Source: Pseudomonadota bacterium (GTDB taxonomy: Bacteria > Pseudomonadota > Alphaproteobacteria > Rhizobiales > Hyphomicrobiaceae). Taken from it: 8,434 nt of DNA. The stretch is from positions 1 through 8,434 of the forward strand of contig JAKALI010000152.1 of NCBI GenBank assembly GCA_021813195.1. The letters run 5' to 3'. How positions within the stretch are numbered: position 1 is the stretch's first letter; each line of letters opens with the position of its first letter. Under the pieces are notes generated by a model. It searched no databases, was not told the origin of the DNA, and was given only the letters and a program-made list of their open reading frames with translations. Shown here one piece after another: positions 1 through 5,838 of the stretch. The translations under genes and the position numbers were made by a program.

Positions 1-315
1 GGCAAGGACGGTCCGCACGTCGTGGGAAACTGGGGAGATTACATGCGACTCCTCGGCATCAAGGAGGACACGATGATCTTTCCTGCGGGACGCTACCGCA
101 AAACGGAAGAGAATCTCCGCCAGAACAATCGCGTCCAACTTCTCGTCGCTTCAAAAAAGGTGCAAGGAAGCCGCAGTCCCGGTCAGGGGTGCCTTATTGG
201 TGGCACTGCCGAGGTTCTCAGTTCGGGCGCGATTGTGGACGCGGTAAAGACGAAATTTCCGTGGGCGCGGGGGGCGCTGGTCGTGCATATCAAAGAGGTT
301 CAAAGCCAATTGTAA
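1..315 (+). CDS. Pyridoxamine 5'-phosphate oxidase-like FMN-binding protein, 3' part
   Basis: The frame is open from base 1 to the TAA at 313-315, so the N-terminus lies outside the window. About 104 residues are visible. They start GKDGPHVVGNWGDYMRL and include the stretch FPAGRYRKTEENL followed by NNRVQLLVAS. This is the layout of small PNPOx-like split-barrel flavoproteins: a strand that carries the sentence 'x-G-x-P-H-V-V', then a basic RKTEENL phosphate- or flavin-contact loop, then a buried hydrophobic strand. A late GCLIGGTAEV segment also fits. Members bind FMN or F420-like cofactors and are usually oxidoreductases of unknown substrate, so the PNPOx name does not prove vitamin B6 synthesis. 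The gene converges on the exporter gene with only five bases between the two stops. It shows no obvious functional link to the cluster further right. Confidence 0.8.
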   Translation, partial: GKDGPHVVGNWGDYMRLLGIKEDTMIFPAGRYRKTEENLRQNNRVQLLVASKKVQGSRSPGQGCLIGGTAEVLSSGAIVDAVKTKFPWARGALVVHIKEVQSQL

Positions 316-320
316 AGAAT

Positions 321-1202
321 TCAACGTCTTACCACGCGCATCCGCTGACCGATCAGCACAGTTGCCACCACGGCAGCAGCGAACACGATAGTTTCCAGAC
401 TTATCTGTTCTCCGTTTACGGGAATGGCAAGAGCGACGATGACAAACGGCTGCAGCAGCATGACTTGACCAACGCGCGCAATTCCGCCCATGGCCAGTGC
501 CGCATTGAACATGAAGAAGGCCGTATACTGGCTGACGAAACCCACATAGCCGAGGCCGAGCCAAGAAGAAATGGAGATGCTGGAAATATTTTGCGGCCAA
601 AGGGCAAATGTTGCCGCAGCCGCTAATGGAAGAAATATCACGACCTGCCAGGATATGACTTCCCAGCCCGGCATTTGACCCGAGAGGCGCCCTGAAAAGG
701 TATAACCCATCGCGCCGGCGGCGACCGTGCCGAGGAGGAAAAGATCTCCACTTGATACCTGCAGGCCTTCATTCCGGCGGAACATGAAAGTCAGCACGAT
801 TATCGCGCCGGCGATGCTGGCCAGCCAGAAGCCTCGGCTTGGCCGTTCATGGGCGAAAACCGTCGCTGCCGCCGCTGTCGCAAGCGGAATAATGCCGAGT
901 ACAACGCCGCCGTGCGATGCAGGAACGGTCATCATCGCCAGCGCGGCGAATAGCGGAAAGCCAAGCACCGTGCAGGCGGCGGCGATGATGAATTGCCCCC
1001 ACATTATGCGTGGAGGCGGACGCCGTCGCATCACAATAAGAACGATCAGCCCTGCCGAACCGGCAATTGCGGCACGTGCGGCGGTCAGAAACAGGGGTTG
1101 CAACCCGGAGACGGCAACGCGTGTCGCTGGCAGCGTGCCGGCAAACATGCACATGCCGACAAGACCGAGCAGCAATCCTAGCTTTTCGTGGGAACTATTC
1201 AT
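321..1202 (-). CDS. EamA/DMT-superfamily transporter
   Basis: This is a drug/metabolite-transporter type permease of about 293 residues with roughly ten hydrophobic segments in two EamA repeats. The first repeat begins KLGLLLGLVGMCMFAGTLPATRVAV, quoted here only as its key motif PATR following a Gly/Met-rich helix. The second starts around residue 130 (GDLFLLGTVAAGAMGYTF). Short basic loops (MRRRPPPR, FRRNEG) separate the helices. Such proteins sit in the inner membrane and usually export small metabolites or amino acids; the substrate cannot be told. The frame is open to a TTG at 1266-1268, which would add 22 polar residues. I chose the ATG at 1200-1202 because the family normally starts just before the first helix, but neither start has a clear SD. 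The gene lies 72 bases after the Rrf2-type gene on the same strand, so co-transcription is possible. Confidence 0.88.
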   Translation of the reverse strand: MNSSHEKLGLLLGLVGMCMFAGTLPATRVAVSGLQPLFLTAARAAIAGSAGLIVLIVMRRRPPPRIMWGQFIIAAACTVLGFPLFAALAMMTVPASHGGVVLGIIPLATAAAATVFAHERPSRGFWLASIAGAIIVLTFMFRRNEGLQVSSGDLFLLGTVAAGAMGYTFSGRLSGQMPGWEVISWQVVIFLPLAAAATFALWPQNISSISISSWLGLGYVGFVSQYTAFFMFNAALAMGGIARVGQVMLLQPFVIVALAIPVNGEQISLETIVFAAAVVATVLIGQRMRVVRR

Positions 1203-1274
1203 CGCTGAAGGAGCGGCGGCGCGCCGCGCAAGAAAGAGTTCTGATTTACTGATATTTCCGGGGTGCAACTTGGC

Positions 1275-1748
1275 CTAGGCTACGCGCAAGGCCCGGATCG
1301 TCGTTGCATTGGTTGACCTCAAGGAAAGCAATTTTCGAAGTGGCGCGCGGGGGCGGGCAAAATCGGCCAAGCTAAACTCGTCCAGCGCCGCGAGGAACGC
1401 GTTTTGCGCCTTGGCCAACGCCCCGCGCAGTACGCAGCGCGGATAAATAGCGCAATCAGCATCACTAGGAGAAAAGCAGGGCACGATGGCTGAGCCGGAT
1501 TCGGTGCGGCGGACGACGTCGCCGATTATGATTTCTTCAGGCCGTCGCGCGAGCCGCAGACCGCCCCCTTTGCCGCGCACCGTTTCGATGTAACCGGCGC
1601 GGCCGAGCTGATGCGCAACCTTCATCAAGTGATTTTTGGATATCCCATAAGCCTTAGCGATCTCGGCGATGGTACCAAGCTCATCTCCCTTGAGCGCAAG
1701 GAAAATGAGGACGCGGAGTGAGAAATCCGTATAGACGGTCAGTCGCAA
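1275..1748 (-). CDS. nsrR: Rrf2-family regulator, NsrR-like NO sensor
   Basis: A 157-residue Rrf2-type winged-helix repressor. The N-terminus MRLTVYTDFSLRVLIFLAL, the recognition region GISKNHLMKVAHQL, the wing ETVRGKGGGLRLAR, and three cysteines (C91, C99, C105) all match NsrR, a [4Fe-4S] repressor that loses DNA binding when NO attacks its cluster. Asp8, the oxygen ligand known from Streptomyces NsrR, is present; RirA iron regulators normally have Asn there. The Cys spacing is C-X7-C-X5-C, longer in the first gap than in characterised NsrR proteins. The start is a TTG at 1746-1748 with a strong AAGGAG eight bases upstream; no better start exists. The gene is divergent from fdxA across a dyad-rich region, so it probably controls itself and fdxA. 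The C-terminal tail after residue 140 is longer than in E. coli NsrR. NsrR is the best call; another Fe-S Rrf2 regulator is possible. Confidence 0.82.
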   Translation of the reverse strand: MRLTVYTDFSLRVLIFLALKGDELGTIAEIAKAYGISKNHLMKVAHQLGRAGYIETVRGKGGGLRLARRPEEIIIGDVVRRTESGSAIVPCFSPSDADCAIYPRCVLRGALAKAQNAFLAALDEFSLADFARPRAPLRKLLSLRSTNATTIRALRVA

Positions 1749-1797
1749 CGCCGGGTCTCCTTATGCTGCATGGCAGGCGTTTCGTTAAAACATATAT

Positions 1798-1853
1798 ATA
1801 GCATATTGCTATTGCCGAGGCTCCGCAATAGCATATTTGTTTAGGTGTTAAAC
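1798..1853. promoter_or_regulatory. Divergent promoter/operator region with three dyads
   Basis: This AT-rich stretch between the nsrR-like gene and fdxA holds several symmetric elements. A long dyad at 1808-1832 has arms GCTATTGC and GCAATAGC, and its spacer is itself symmetric (GAG-G-CTC at 1817-1823). ATAGCA-N3-TGCTAT at 1798-1812 is a second dyad that overlaps the first. GTTTA-N5-TAAAC at 1839-1853 is a third. The word ATAGCATATT occurs at 1798-1807 and again at 1828-1837, 30 bases apart. Weak promoter-like hexamers face both ways: TTGCTA (1806) with TAGCAT (1829), 17-base spacer, towards fdxA; and TTGCGG with TATGCT on the minus strand towards nsrR. An Rrf2-type operator overlapping back-to-back promoters fits, but the sequence is not the enterobacterial NsrR consensus, so the binding protein is inferred. 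Confidence 0.55.
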
Positions 1854-1939
1854 TTGGCGTTTTTGCGGAGCGGGCCATGCGGCACGTTTGAGGCGCCCGA
1901 ATCGGCTTCGGTCTGCCGAACATATCTGAGGGATCGGAA

Positions 1940-2317
1940 TTGACCTACGTCGTCACTGAGAACTGCATCAAGTGCAAGTACATGGACTGCGTAGAGGTCT
2001 GTCCTGTGGACTGCTTCTATGCGGGCGAAAACATGCTCGTGATTCATCCTGACGAGTGTATCGATTGTGGGGTGTGCGAGCCCGAGTGTCCTGCCAATGC
2101 GATCAAACCGGACACTGAGCCGGACCTTGCCAACTGGCTGGCACTCAATCGGGAATTTGCGTTCAAGTGGCCGAATCTCACGGTAAGAGATATTCCGCCC
2201 GCCGATGCGAAGGAATGGGATGGTGTGCCGGGCAAGCTCAGTCATTTTAGTCCGGCTCCGCATGACGAAGCGGGGGCGGCAGCCACGCCGGAATTTGAAA
2301 ACGAGGCCGCCAAATGA
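1940..2317 (+). CDS. fdxA: Seven-iron ferredoxin FdxA ([3Fe-4S][4Fe-4S])
   Basis: A 125-residue ferredoxin closely resembling Azotobacter vinelandii ferredoxin I. C9, C17 and C50 should bind the [3Fe-4S] cluster, and C21, C40, C43 and C46 the [4Fe-4S] cluster; C25 matches the free Cys24 of the Azotobacter protein. The motifs [19 protein letters not shown] and [16 protein letters not shown] are almost canonical, and the C-terminal [11 protein letters not shown] is also conserved. A further 20 or so Ala/Glu-rich residues extend beyond the usual end. The protein is a cytoplasmic low-potential electron carrier; its partner is not known here. The start is a TTG at 1940-1942 preceded by GAGGG, giving the family-typical N-terminus MTYVVTENC. 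The gene is divergent from the NsrR-like gene and its stop overlaps the next start as ATGA, so translation of the ferredoxin and the MIP18 protein is probably coupled. Confidence 0.96.
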   Translation: MTYVVTENCIKCKYMDCVEVCPVDCFYAGENMLVIHPDECIDCGVCEPECPANAIKPDTEPDLANWLALNREFAFKWPNLTVRDIPPADAKEWDGVPGKLSHFSPAPHDEAGAAATPEFENEAAK

Positions 2318-2610
2318 GCGAAGAGATCCTAGGCGCTCTGAAGACGGTGATTGATCCCGAATTGGGGATCAATATCGTCGATCTCGGTCTGGTATATCAC
2401 GTCGTCCAGAACGCGACGGGAGTTGACATCGGGTTGACGATGACGACGCCGGCCTGCCCACTCGGTGAAGTGATGACGGATGAAGTCAAGCGTGTTCTGC
2501 TTGAGCGCTTTCCAGACATTGGCGATGTTCGCGTCGAATTGATCTGGGATCCGCCCTGGTCCCCCGAATTGATGAACGAGGAATCGCGACGGCAACTTGG
2601 AATGATCTAG
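2314..2610 (+). CDS. MIP18/DUF59-family Fe-S cluster assembly factor (copy 1)
   Basis: A 98-residue single-domain protein of the MIP18 (DUF59) family. The N-terminal helix ends in the signature [15 protein letters not shown] (residues 14-28). The central strand and loop [13 protein letters not shown] carry the conserved cysteine (C48), and the C-terminus has DPPWSPELM, typical of stand-alone members. Relatives include SufT, PaaD and eukaryotic CIA2, which help place or mature Fe-S clusters in target proteins. It is cytoplasmic, with no signal peptide. The ATG at 2314 overlaps the fdxA stop (ATGA), which ties it to the ferredoxin both transcriptionally and translationally. A second MIP18 gene occurs at the right edge of the window. 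The family call is firm; the target protein is unknown. Delivery of clusters to a respiratory or NO-related enzyme is an inference from the neighbours. Confidence 0.93.
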   Translation: MSEEILGALKTVIDPELGINIVDLGLVYHVVQNATGVDIGLTMTTPACPLGEVMTDEVKRVLLERFPDIGDVRVELIWDPPWSPELMNEESRRQLGMI

Positions 2611-2665
2611 CGAAATCATTGCCGCGGGAATCTGTGGCCGGCAGGGACAAACGAGTGATCGTGCG

Positions 2666-2764
2666 ATGATTTGTGCTCGATGCCAAAATGTTCCGATCAA
2701 CACCGTCCGAACGGTGCCGCGTAGCAACGGGATTCTCTTCGGTAAGACCAGCGAAGACAGCTGA
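2666..2764 (+). CDS. Possible 32-residue CxxC micro-ORF (doubtful)
   Basis: This short frame lies in the 169-base gap between the MIP18 gene and the membrane-protein gene. It would encode MICARCQNVPINTVRTVPRS followed by a short polar tail. The C3-x-x-C6 pair resembles the start of a zinc-ribbon or rubredoxin-like knuckle, and the frame stays open upstream of the ATG to 2606, giving one more Cys. Only a weak GAG lies upstream as SD. It could be a real micropeptide, the remnant of a metal-binding gene, or chance. I do not recognise it and list it only because the gap has nothing else apart from a small hairpin. Confidence 0.15.
   Translation: MICARCQNVPINTVRTVPRSNGILFGKTSEDS
2701..2716 (+). 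other. Small perfect hairpin in the gap upstream of the 2780 gene
   Basis: CACCGT and ACGGTG pair around the loop CCGA, six pairs in all. No T-run follows, so it is not a classic intrinsic terminator. It may be a minor mRNA structure or chance. Confidence 0.25.
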
Positions 2765-2779
2765 CAGGCTGGGGTTGCG

Positions 2780-3913
2780 ATGTTCGGTGGTTCTGTCTCA
2801 GGTGCTTCGCCTCCGCGTTCCGCGAATCCGGTCCGGCGGGCAGCGGTATCGAAATGGCGCCGGCTACGGCTCGTCCCACTCGCGGTCGGCATGATCTCGC
2901 TCTTGGCCGGCTTGTGGGGCGGTTTGGTCTGGCTTGGCCTGCGATTGCCGGGCGATATGCTCAGGTTGGCTGAATTTCATGGCGCGTTGATGATCAGCGG
3001 ATTTCTCGGGACCGTGATCAGCCTCGAACGCGCCGTCGCGATCGGTCGATGGTGGGCATATGCTGCGCCGGTACTGGCCGCTGTCGGCGCAGCCGCGCTG
3101 CTTGCGGGCGCGCCAACAGTCGCCGCTGGTGCCTTCTTGCTTGCCGGTCTGGCGCTGACGTATGATTCAGCCGTTGTCGCCTTGCGTCAGCCTGCCTTGT
3201 TCACCATCGTGTTGACGGTTGCCGCTGCGTGTTGGGTGGGCGGAACGCTCATATGGGCCAGACAGGCTCCGGCTGCGGCGGTGACGGGATGGTGGCTTGC
3301 ATTTCTCATATTGACCGTTGCGGCCGAGCGTCTCGAATTGAGCCGTCTGCTATCGCCGCCTCGTTGGAGCGAACTGACCTTCGCCATCGCAATTGCGCTG
3401 ATTCTCGTCGGCATGGGGCGTGGGGAACTTGCCACTCAGATGGCGCCGTTCAGTGGCGTCGGCCTGGTCGCGACAACGCTATGGCTCGTCCGCCATGACA
3501 TTGCTCTGCGGACGATTCGTCTTTCCGGGCAGGCACGATTCACGGCTGCCTGCCTGCTCGCAGGCTATTTCTGGCTCGGCATTGACGGCATCCTGCTCCT
3601 CCTGGTTCCGCCGGGGACCAACACCCTGTTCTATGACGCAGCGGTCCACAGCATTACCATCGGGTTCATTTTGTCGATGATATTTGGACACGCTCCTATC
3701 ATTCTGCCGGCGATCATCGGTTTGCGGGTTCGGTACAGCGCAATGGCCTATGGGCCACTCGCGCTCCTGCACCTCTCTGTCCTGCTCCGTGTCGTGGCCG
3801 ATCTACTCGGCAAAGTCGAGTTGCGCGTGATCAGCGGTCCGCTAACGGTCGTTGCTCTCGCGGGCTATGCGGCCGCTCTGATTTCCGCATCGCGAAATCG
3901 CAAAGGAACCTGA
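2780..3913 (+). CDS. NnrS-like polytopic membrane protein (unrecognised subfamily)
   Basis: A 377-residue integral membrane protein with roughly 11-12 hydrophobic segments starting near residue 31 after a basic, polar N-terminal tail. Histidines occur in or beside helices in a pattern recalling NnrS and haem-copper oxidase subunit I: H67 in EFHGALMISGFLGT, H290 and H304 in DAAVHSITIGFILSMIFGHA, and H331 in ALLHLSVLLRV. NnrS is a haem- and copper-containing membrane protein linked to NO metabolism; this protein matches that style rather than its exact motifs. ISLERAV near residue 80 and APIILPAIIG near 305 look like family-specific blocks. The start is the ATG at 2780, after a GGGGTT stretch; ATG at codon 38 would cut into the first helix. 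It follows the MIP18 gene by 169 bases and precedes a Crp/Fnr gene. Metal binding and an NO or respiratory role are inferred. Confidence 0.72.
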   Translation: MFGGSVSGASPPRSANPVRRAAVSKWRRLRLVPLAVGMISLLAGLWGGLVWLGLRLPGDMLRLAEFHGALMISGFLGTVISLERAVAIGRWWAYAAPVLAAVGAAALLAGAPTVAAGAFLLAGLALTYDSAVVALRQPALFTIVLTVAAACWVGGTLIWARQAPAAAVTGWWLAFLILTVAAERLELSRLLSPPRWSELTFAIAIALILVGMGRGELATQMAPFSGVGLVATTLWLVRHDIALRTIRLSGQARFTAACLLAGYFWLGIDGILLLLVPPGTNTLFYDAAVHSITIGFILSMIFGHAPIILPAIIGLRVRYSAMAYGPLALLHLSVLLRVVADLLGKVELRVISGPLTVVALAGYAAALISASRNRKGT

Positions 3914-3926
3914 TCCAATGCCCTGG

Positions 3927-3940
3927 TTGACTTAGGTCAA
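3927..3940 (+). promoter_or_regulatory. FNR/NNR-type Crp-family binding site
   Basis: TTGAC-TTAG-GTCAA is a perfect five-base inverted repeat with a four-base spacer. It matches the TTGAY-N4-RTCAA boxes bound by FNR, FixK, DNR and NnrR proteins of denitrifiers. It lies 14 bases after the membrane-protein stop, in the 155-base gap before the Crp/Fnr gene. GATATT at 3964-3969 would put a start site near 3975, with the box centred at about -41.5, the usual class II activator position. A perfect TATAAT at 3998-4003 is an alternative -10 but has no good -35. Expression of the regulator and downstream genes under low oxygen or NO is the natural reading. Confidence 0.72.
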
Positions 3941-3997
3941 GGCCCGGCTTGGACCAAAAGAGAGATATTTCGTACATGTTTACGGTGGCGACGTCCT

Positions 3998-4003
3998 TAT
4001 AAT
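3998..4003 (+). promoter_or_regulatory. Perfect TATAAT -10 hexamer upstream of the Crp/Fnr gene
   Basis: TATAAT occurs 66 bases before the preferred start of the Crp/Fnr gene. No TTGACA-like -35 lies 16-18 bases upstream. It would therefore need an activator, or be a second start site beside the one expected from the Crp-family box at 3927-3940. A chance match is possible. Confidence 0.3.
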
Positions 4004-4068
4004 CGCCTGATGCGAGGCCCGAGACCGCATGAACGTCAGCGGTCATGATCGAAATCGTGGAGCACGCA

Positions 4069-4815
4069 ATGGCTCAGATGGTCGCTAGGCTAAACAAGGG
4101 ATCAGCGAGTGGTATCGTTGCTTCGATTACCTCCGCCTGGGCCGGCCTGAATAAGTGTCTCTTGTTCCACGATTTGTCGCCCACAGACCTGGCGGTCGTC
4201 GGACGGGCAGCAAATCGCAAGCGGGTCGCGAAGGGGACGACAATTTTTGAGCAGGGCGATCGGGCGACCAGGCTTTTTGTATTGATTGAGGGACGGGTCA
4301 AGGCGGTACAAACCACGGCAGACGGCCAGCAGGTAACCGCTCGATTTCTTGCCCCCGGTGAGCCGTTTGGCTGCGTCGCGATGATGCAGGCGGAGCGATA
4401 TCCCGTCGGTGCCGTCGCCGAGACAGAATGCGAACTCGCGAGTTGGGATGCCGCTGTTGTCGTGCAATTGGCGCATCGATATCCTCAGATTGCAATCAAT
4501 GCGCTGGCATATGTCGGTGCGCAGCTTCGGGACACGCAATCACGTCTGCGCGAAGCTATTACCGAGCGCGCCGAGCGCCGTATCGCCCACACCCTGCTGC
4601 GGCTGATCCGTCAAGCGGGGCGTAGAACCGACGAAGGCATTGAAATCGGCTTTCCGGTATCGCGGCAGGATGTCGCCGAAATGACGGGGTCTCGGCTGTT
4701 CACCGTCAGCCGCACTCTGAGCAAATGGGAATCGCTCGGCATCATCAAAAGCGGTCGGCGGCGGATAATCGTTCGCGCGCCGCACCGGTTGCTCACCGTG
4801 GCCGAAGAGGGCTGA
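4069..4815 (+). CDS. Crp/Fnr-family transcriptional regulator without Fe-S cysteines
   Basis: A protein of about 248 residues with the Crp/Fnr layout. An N-terminal beta-roll sensor follows LLFHDLSP (GTTIFEQGDRATRLFVLIEGRV, key motif EQGDxATxLFVLxEGxV). A long dimer helix follows around residues 140-180. The C-terminal HTH_CRP region reads VSRQDVAEMTGSRLFTVSRTLSKW, with wing SGRRRIIV. Only three scattered cysteines are present, so it lacks the FNR cluster set and may sense NO through haem, like DNR or NnrR, or bind another ligand. The recognition helix reads LFTVSR, so the glutamate of the FNR/FixK E-x-x-S-R motif is absent. I prefer the ATG at 4069, with GGAG six bases upstream; the ATG at 4045 has no SD. 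The gene follows a TTGAC-N4-GTCAA box. Probable role: activator of this locus or of a denitrification-type regulon. Confidence 0.9.
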   Translation: MAQMVARLNKGSASGIVASITSAWAGLNKCLLFHDLSPTDLAVVGRAANRKRVAKGTTIFEQGDRATRLFVLIEGRVKAVQTTADGQQVTARFLAPGEPFGCVAMMQAERYPVGAVAETECELASWDAAVVVQLAHRYPQIAINALAYVGAQLRDTQSRLREAITERAERRIAHTLLRLIRQAGRRTDEGIEIGFPVSRQDVAEMTGSRLFTVSRTLSKWESLGIIKSGRRRIIVRAPHRLLTVAEEG

Positions 4816-4816
4816 G

Positions 4817-5158
4817 CGCCATTCGCCGTTTATTCGGTATTCACGCGTCGGCGCGCACGAACTGAGTTTCGAAGCGTCGATCGACGGTCATGTCGGATTT
4901 CGTCGCCGCGACACTGGTGCAGCGGTGCAGGTTCGCTTCGACGGTTGCACTGTGCCGGCTCCAGAACGGACGGAAGATCTGCTCGAGTGAGCCTTAGCGG
5001 CCGATTTTGACAGTCCAGAAGGCCAGCAATTCCGTGCGTTCTGGCAAGGCCGATTGCACGCCCTGCTGGCGCGCCACGCCGAGGATCCCCGTCTCGTCGT
5101 GGTGTCCGATTGGAATACCGCGGTCGCTGATCGTTGCGCATCAGCCGCTTCGCGCTGA
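4817..5158 (+). pseudogene. Interrupted reading frame with one in-frame TGA
   Basis: One frame reads as plausible protein on both sides of a single TGA at 4988-4990. Before it come RVGAHELSFEASIDGHVGF and VQVRFDGCTVPAPERTEDLL. After it come ALAADFDSPEGQQFRAFWQG, then RLHALLARHAEDPRLVVVSD. The codons look ordinary for the window. No ATG, GTG or TTG start exists in this frame near the Crp/Fnr stop, and it ends at 5156-5158. From about 5131 a second frame stays open to a TAG at 5257-5259, just before the SD of the next gene (LRISRFALIRRIGPG, IAPEQRPPALGSG), so a frameshift near 5130-5158 could join them. I read this as a decayed gene lacking its start. I do not recognise the family. Selenocysteine use at the TGA is conceivable but unsupported. 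Between 5160 and 5274 I see nothing else. Confidence 0.4.
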
Positions 5159-5274
5159 TCCGACGTATCGGACCGGGCCAGAAGATTGCTCCCGAGCAAC
5201 GACCGCCGGCGCTCGGAAGCGGACAATTCCCAGGCTTTGCAGTTCGAACGCTTGGTTAGAGGAGCACAAACTCC

Positions 5275-5571
5275 GTGGCGAATGACCCACCGCGATTGCC
5301 CGAGGAGCGGCTCAGCGGCTCCGGTCAACCTCATCCGGGAGCCGCCTTTACGGCAGACCTTGTCAAAGCGCTCAACCGAATGTTGGTTCGCGCGCTTCTC
5401 GAACTGGGCAACGCCGGGAGCGACGACACAGCCTGCCGTATCGCCGGCGAAAGTTGGTCCTTGCTGCGCCATAGAGAACCGCGCGAAGCCGAGCGGTTGA
5501 ATGGCGTGCTGCATTCTCTCACTCGCAGCCAATGCCGCTCAAAGCCGAAAACGCAACCACGAGGAGACTGA
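5275..5571 (+). CDS. Small helical protein of unknown function
   Basis: A 98-residue protein. The N-terminal 25 residues are polar and Pro/Gly-rich. The core, roughly residues 26-83, is amphipathic helix: ADLVKALNRMLVRALLELGN, then DDTACRIAGESWSLLRHREP, then AERLNGVLHSLTR. The pattern 'helix, G-[NS]-A-G, A-C-R-[IL]-A-G, L-R, two short helices' resembles small uncharacterised proteins I associate with DUF2249 and denitrification clusters, but I cannot name a family. One cysteine sits mid-helix and another in the basic tail. The start is GTG at 5275-5277 with GGAG ten bases upstream. The stop TGA at 5569-5571 lies just before the ATG of the DUF2249 gene, whose SD is inside this gene, so the two are probably co-translated. 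The basic tail CRSKPKTQPRGD may be a by-product of that SD overlap. Confidence 0.68.
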   Translation: MANDPPRLPEERLSGSGQPHPGAAFTADLVKALNRMLVRALLELGNAGSDDTACRIAGESWSLLRHREPREAERLNGVLHSLTRSQCRSKPKTQPRGD

Positions 5572-5573
5572 CG

Positions 5574-5804
5574 ATGAGTAACGCTACCGAGCTCGACGTT
5601 CGACAATTGCCGCCGCCGCAGCGCCATGCACTGATCTTCCAGACCTACGAAAAACTCGCCGGCGGCGAGGGTTTCGTATTGGTCAACGATCATGACCCCA
5701 AGCCGCTCTACTACCAGTTCCAGGCCGAACGTCCGGGCGAGGTGAGCTGGGACTACCTCGAAAGCGGTCCCGACGTTTGGCGGGTTCGGATAGGTCGTCA
5801 ATGA
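5574..5804 (+). CDS. DUF2249 domain protein (single domain)
   Basis: A 76-residue protein that is one complete DUF2249 domain, a TusA-like fold. Diagnostic motifs are ELDVRQLPPPQRHALIF near the N-terminus, LVNDHDPKPLYYQF at about residues 36-49, and VSWDYLESGPDVWRVRI at the C-terminus. DUF2249 occurs alone or fused to hemerythrin-like domains and is frequent beside NO-detoxification and denitrification genes; its biochemical role is not settled, though sulfur or metal handling has been suggested by fold. I chose the ATG at 5574 because GAGGAG lies seven bases upstream; an in-frame ATG at 5532 would place the SD inside the gene and add 14 non-family residues. It follows the small helical protein by two bases and is followed by two strong hairpins. 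Confidence 0.93.
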   Translation: MSNATELDVRQLPPPQRHALIFQTYEKLAGGEGFVLVNDHDPKPLYYQFQAERPGEVSWDYLESGPDVWRVRIGRQ

Positions 5805-5806
5805 TT

Positions 5807-5830
5807 GGGACGCCCACCCCCCAGCGTCCC
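5807..5830 (+). other. Hairpin 1 after the DUF2249 gene
   Basis: GGGACGC and GCGTCCC pair perfectly over seven bases around a ten-base C-rich loop. It starts two bases after the DUF2249 stop codon. There is no T-run after it. With the second hairpin just downstream it may act as a transcript-stabilising or partial-termination element. Confidence 0.6.
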
Positions 5831-5838
5831 TAGACCGG

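Noticed and set aside
727..1278. Plus-strand open frame inside the EamA gene
   Set aside because: It is antisense to a clear ten-helix transporter, and its composition is that of a reversed membrane-protein frame.
1907..1920. Short TTCGG/CCGAA hairpin in the fdxA leader as a riboswitch or attenuator
   Set aside because: Only five pairs with a four-base loop and no alternative pairing partner or T-run. Likely chance.
2329..2892. Minus-strand open frame across the MIP18 gene and the following gap
   Set aside because: It is antisense to a well-recognised MIP18 domain, with no family motif.
4988..4990. Selenocysteine insertion at the in-frame TGA
   Set aside because: No convincing SECIS hairpin is seen; only a five-pair GCCTT/AAGGC pairing lies downstream. 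The frame also lacks a start, so decay is simpler.
4888..5532. Long minus-strand open frame opposite the broken frame and the 5275 gene
   Set aside because: Its translation is rich in Ser, Arg and Ala with no recognisable motif or hydrophobic core. It is the shadow of better-reading plus-strand frames.
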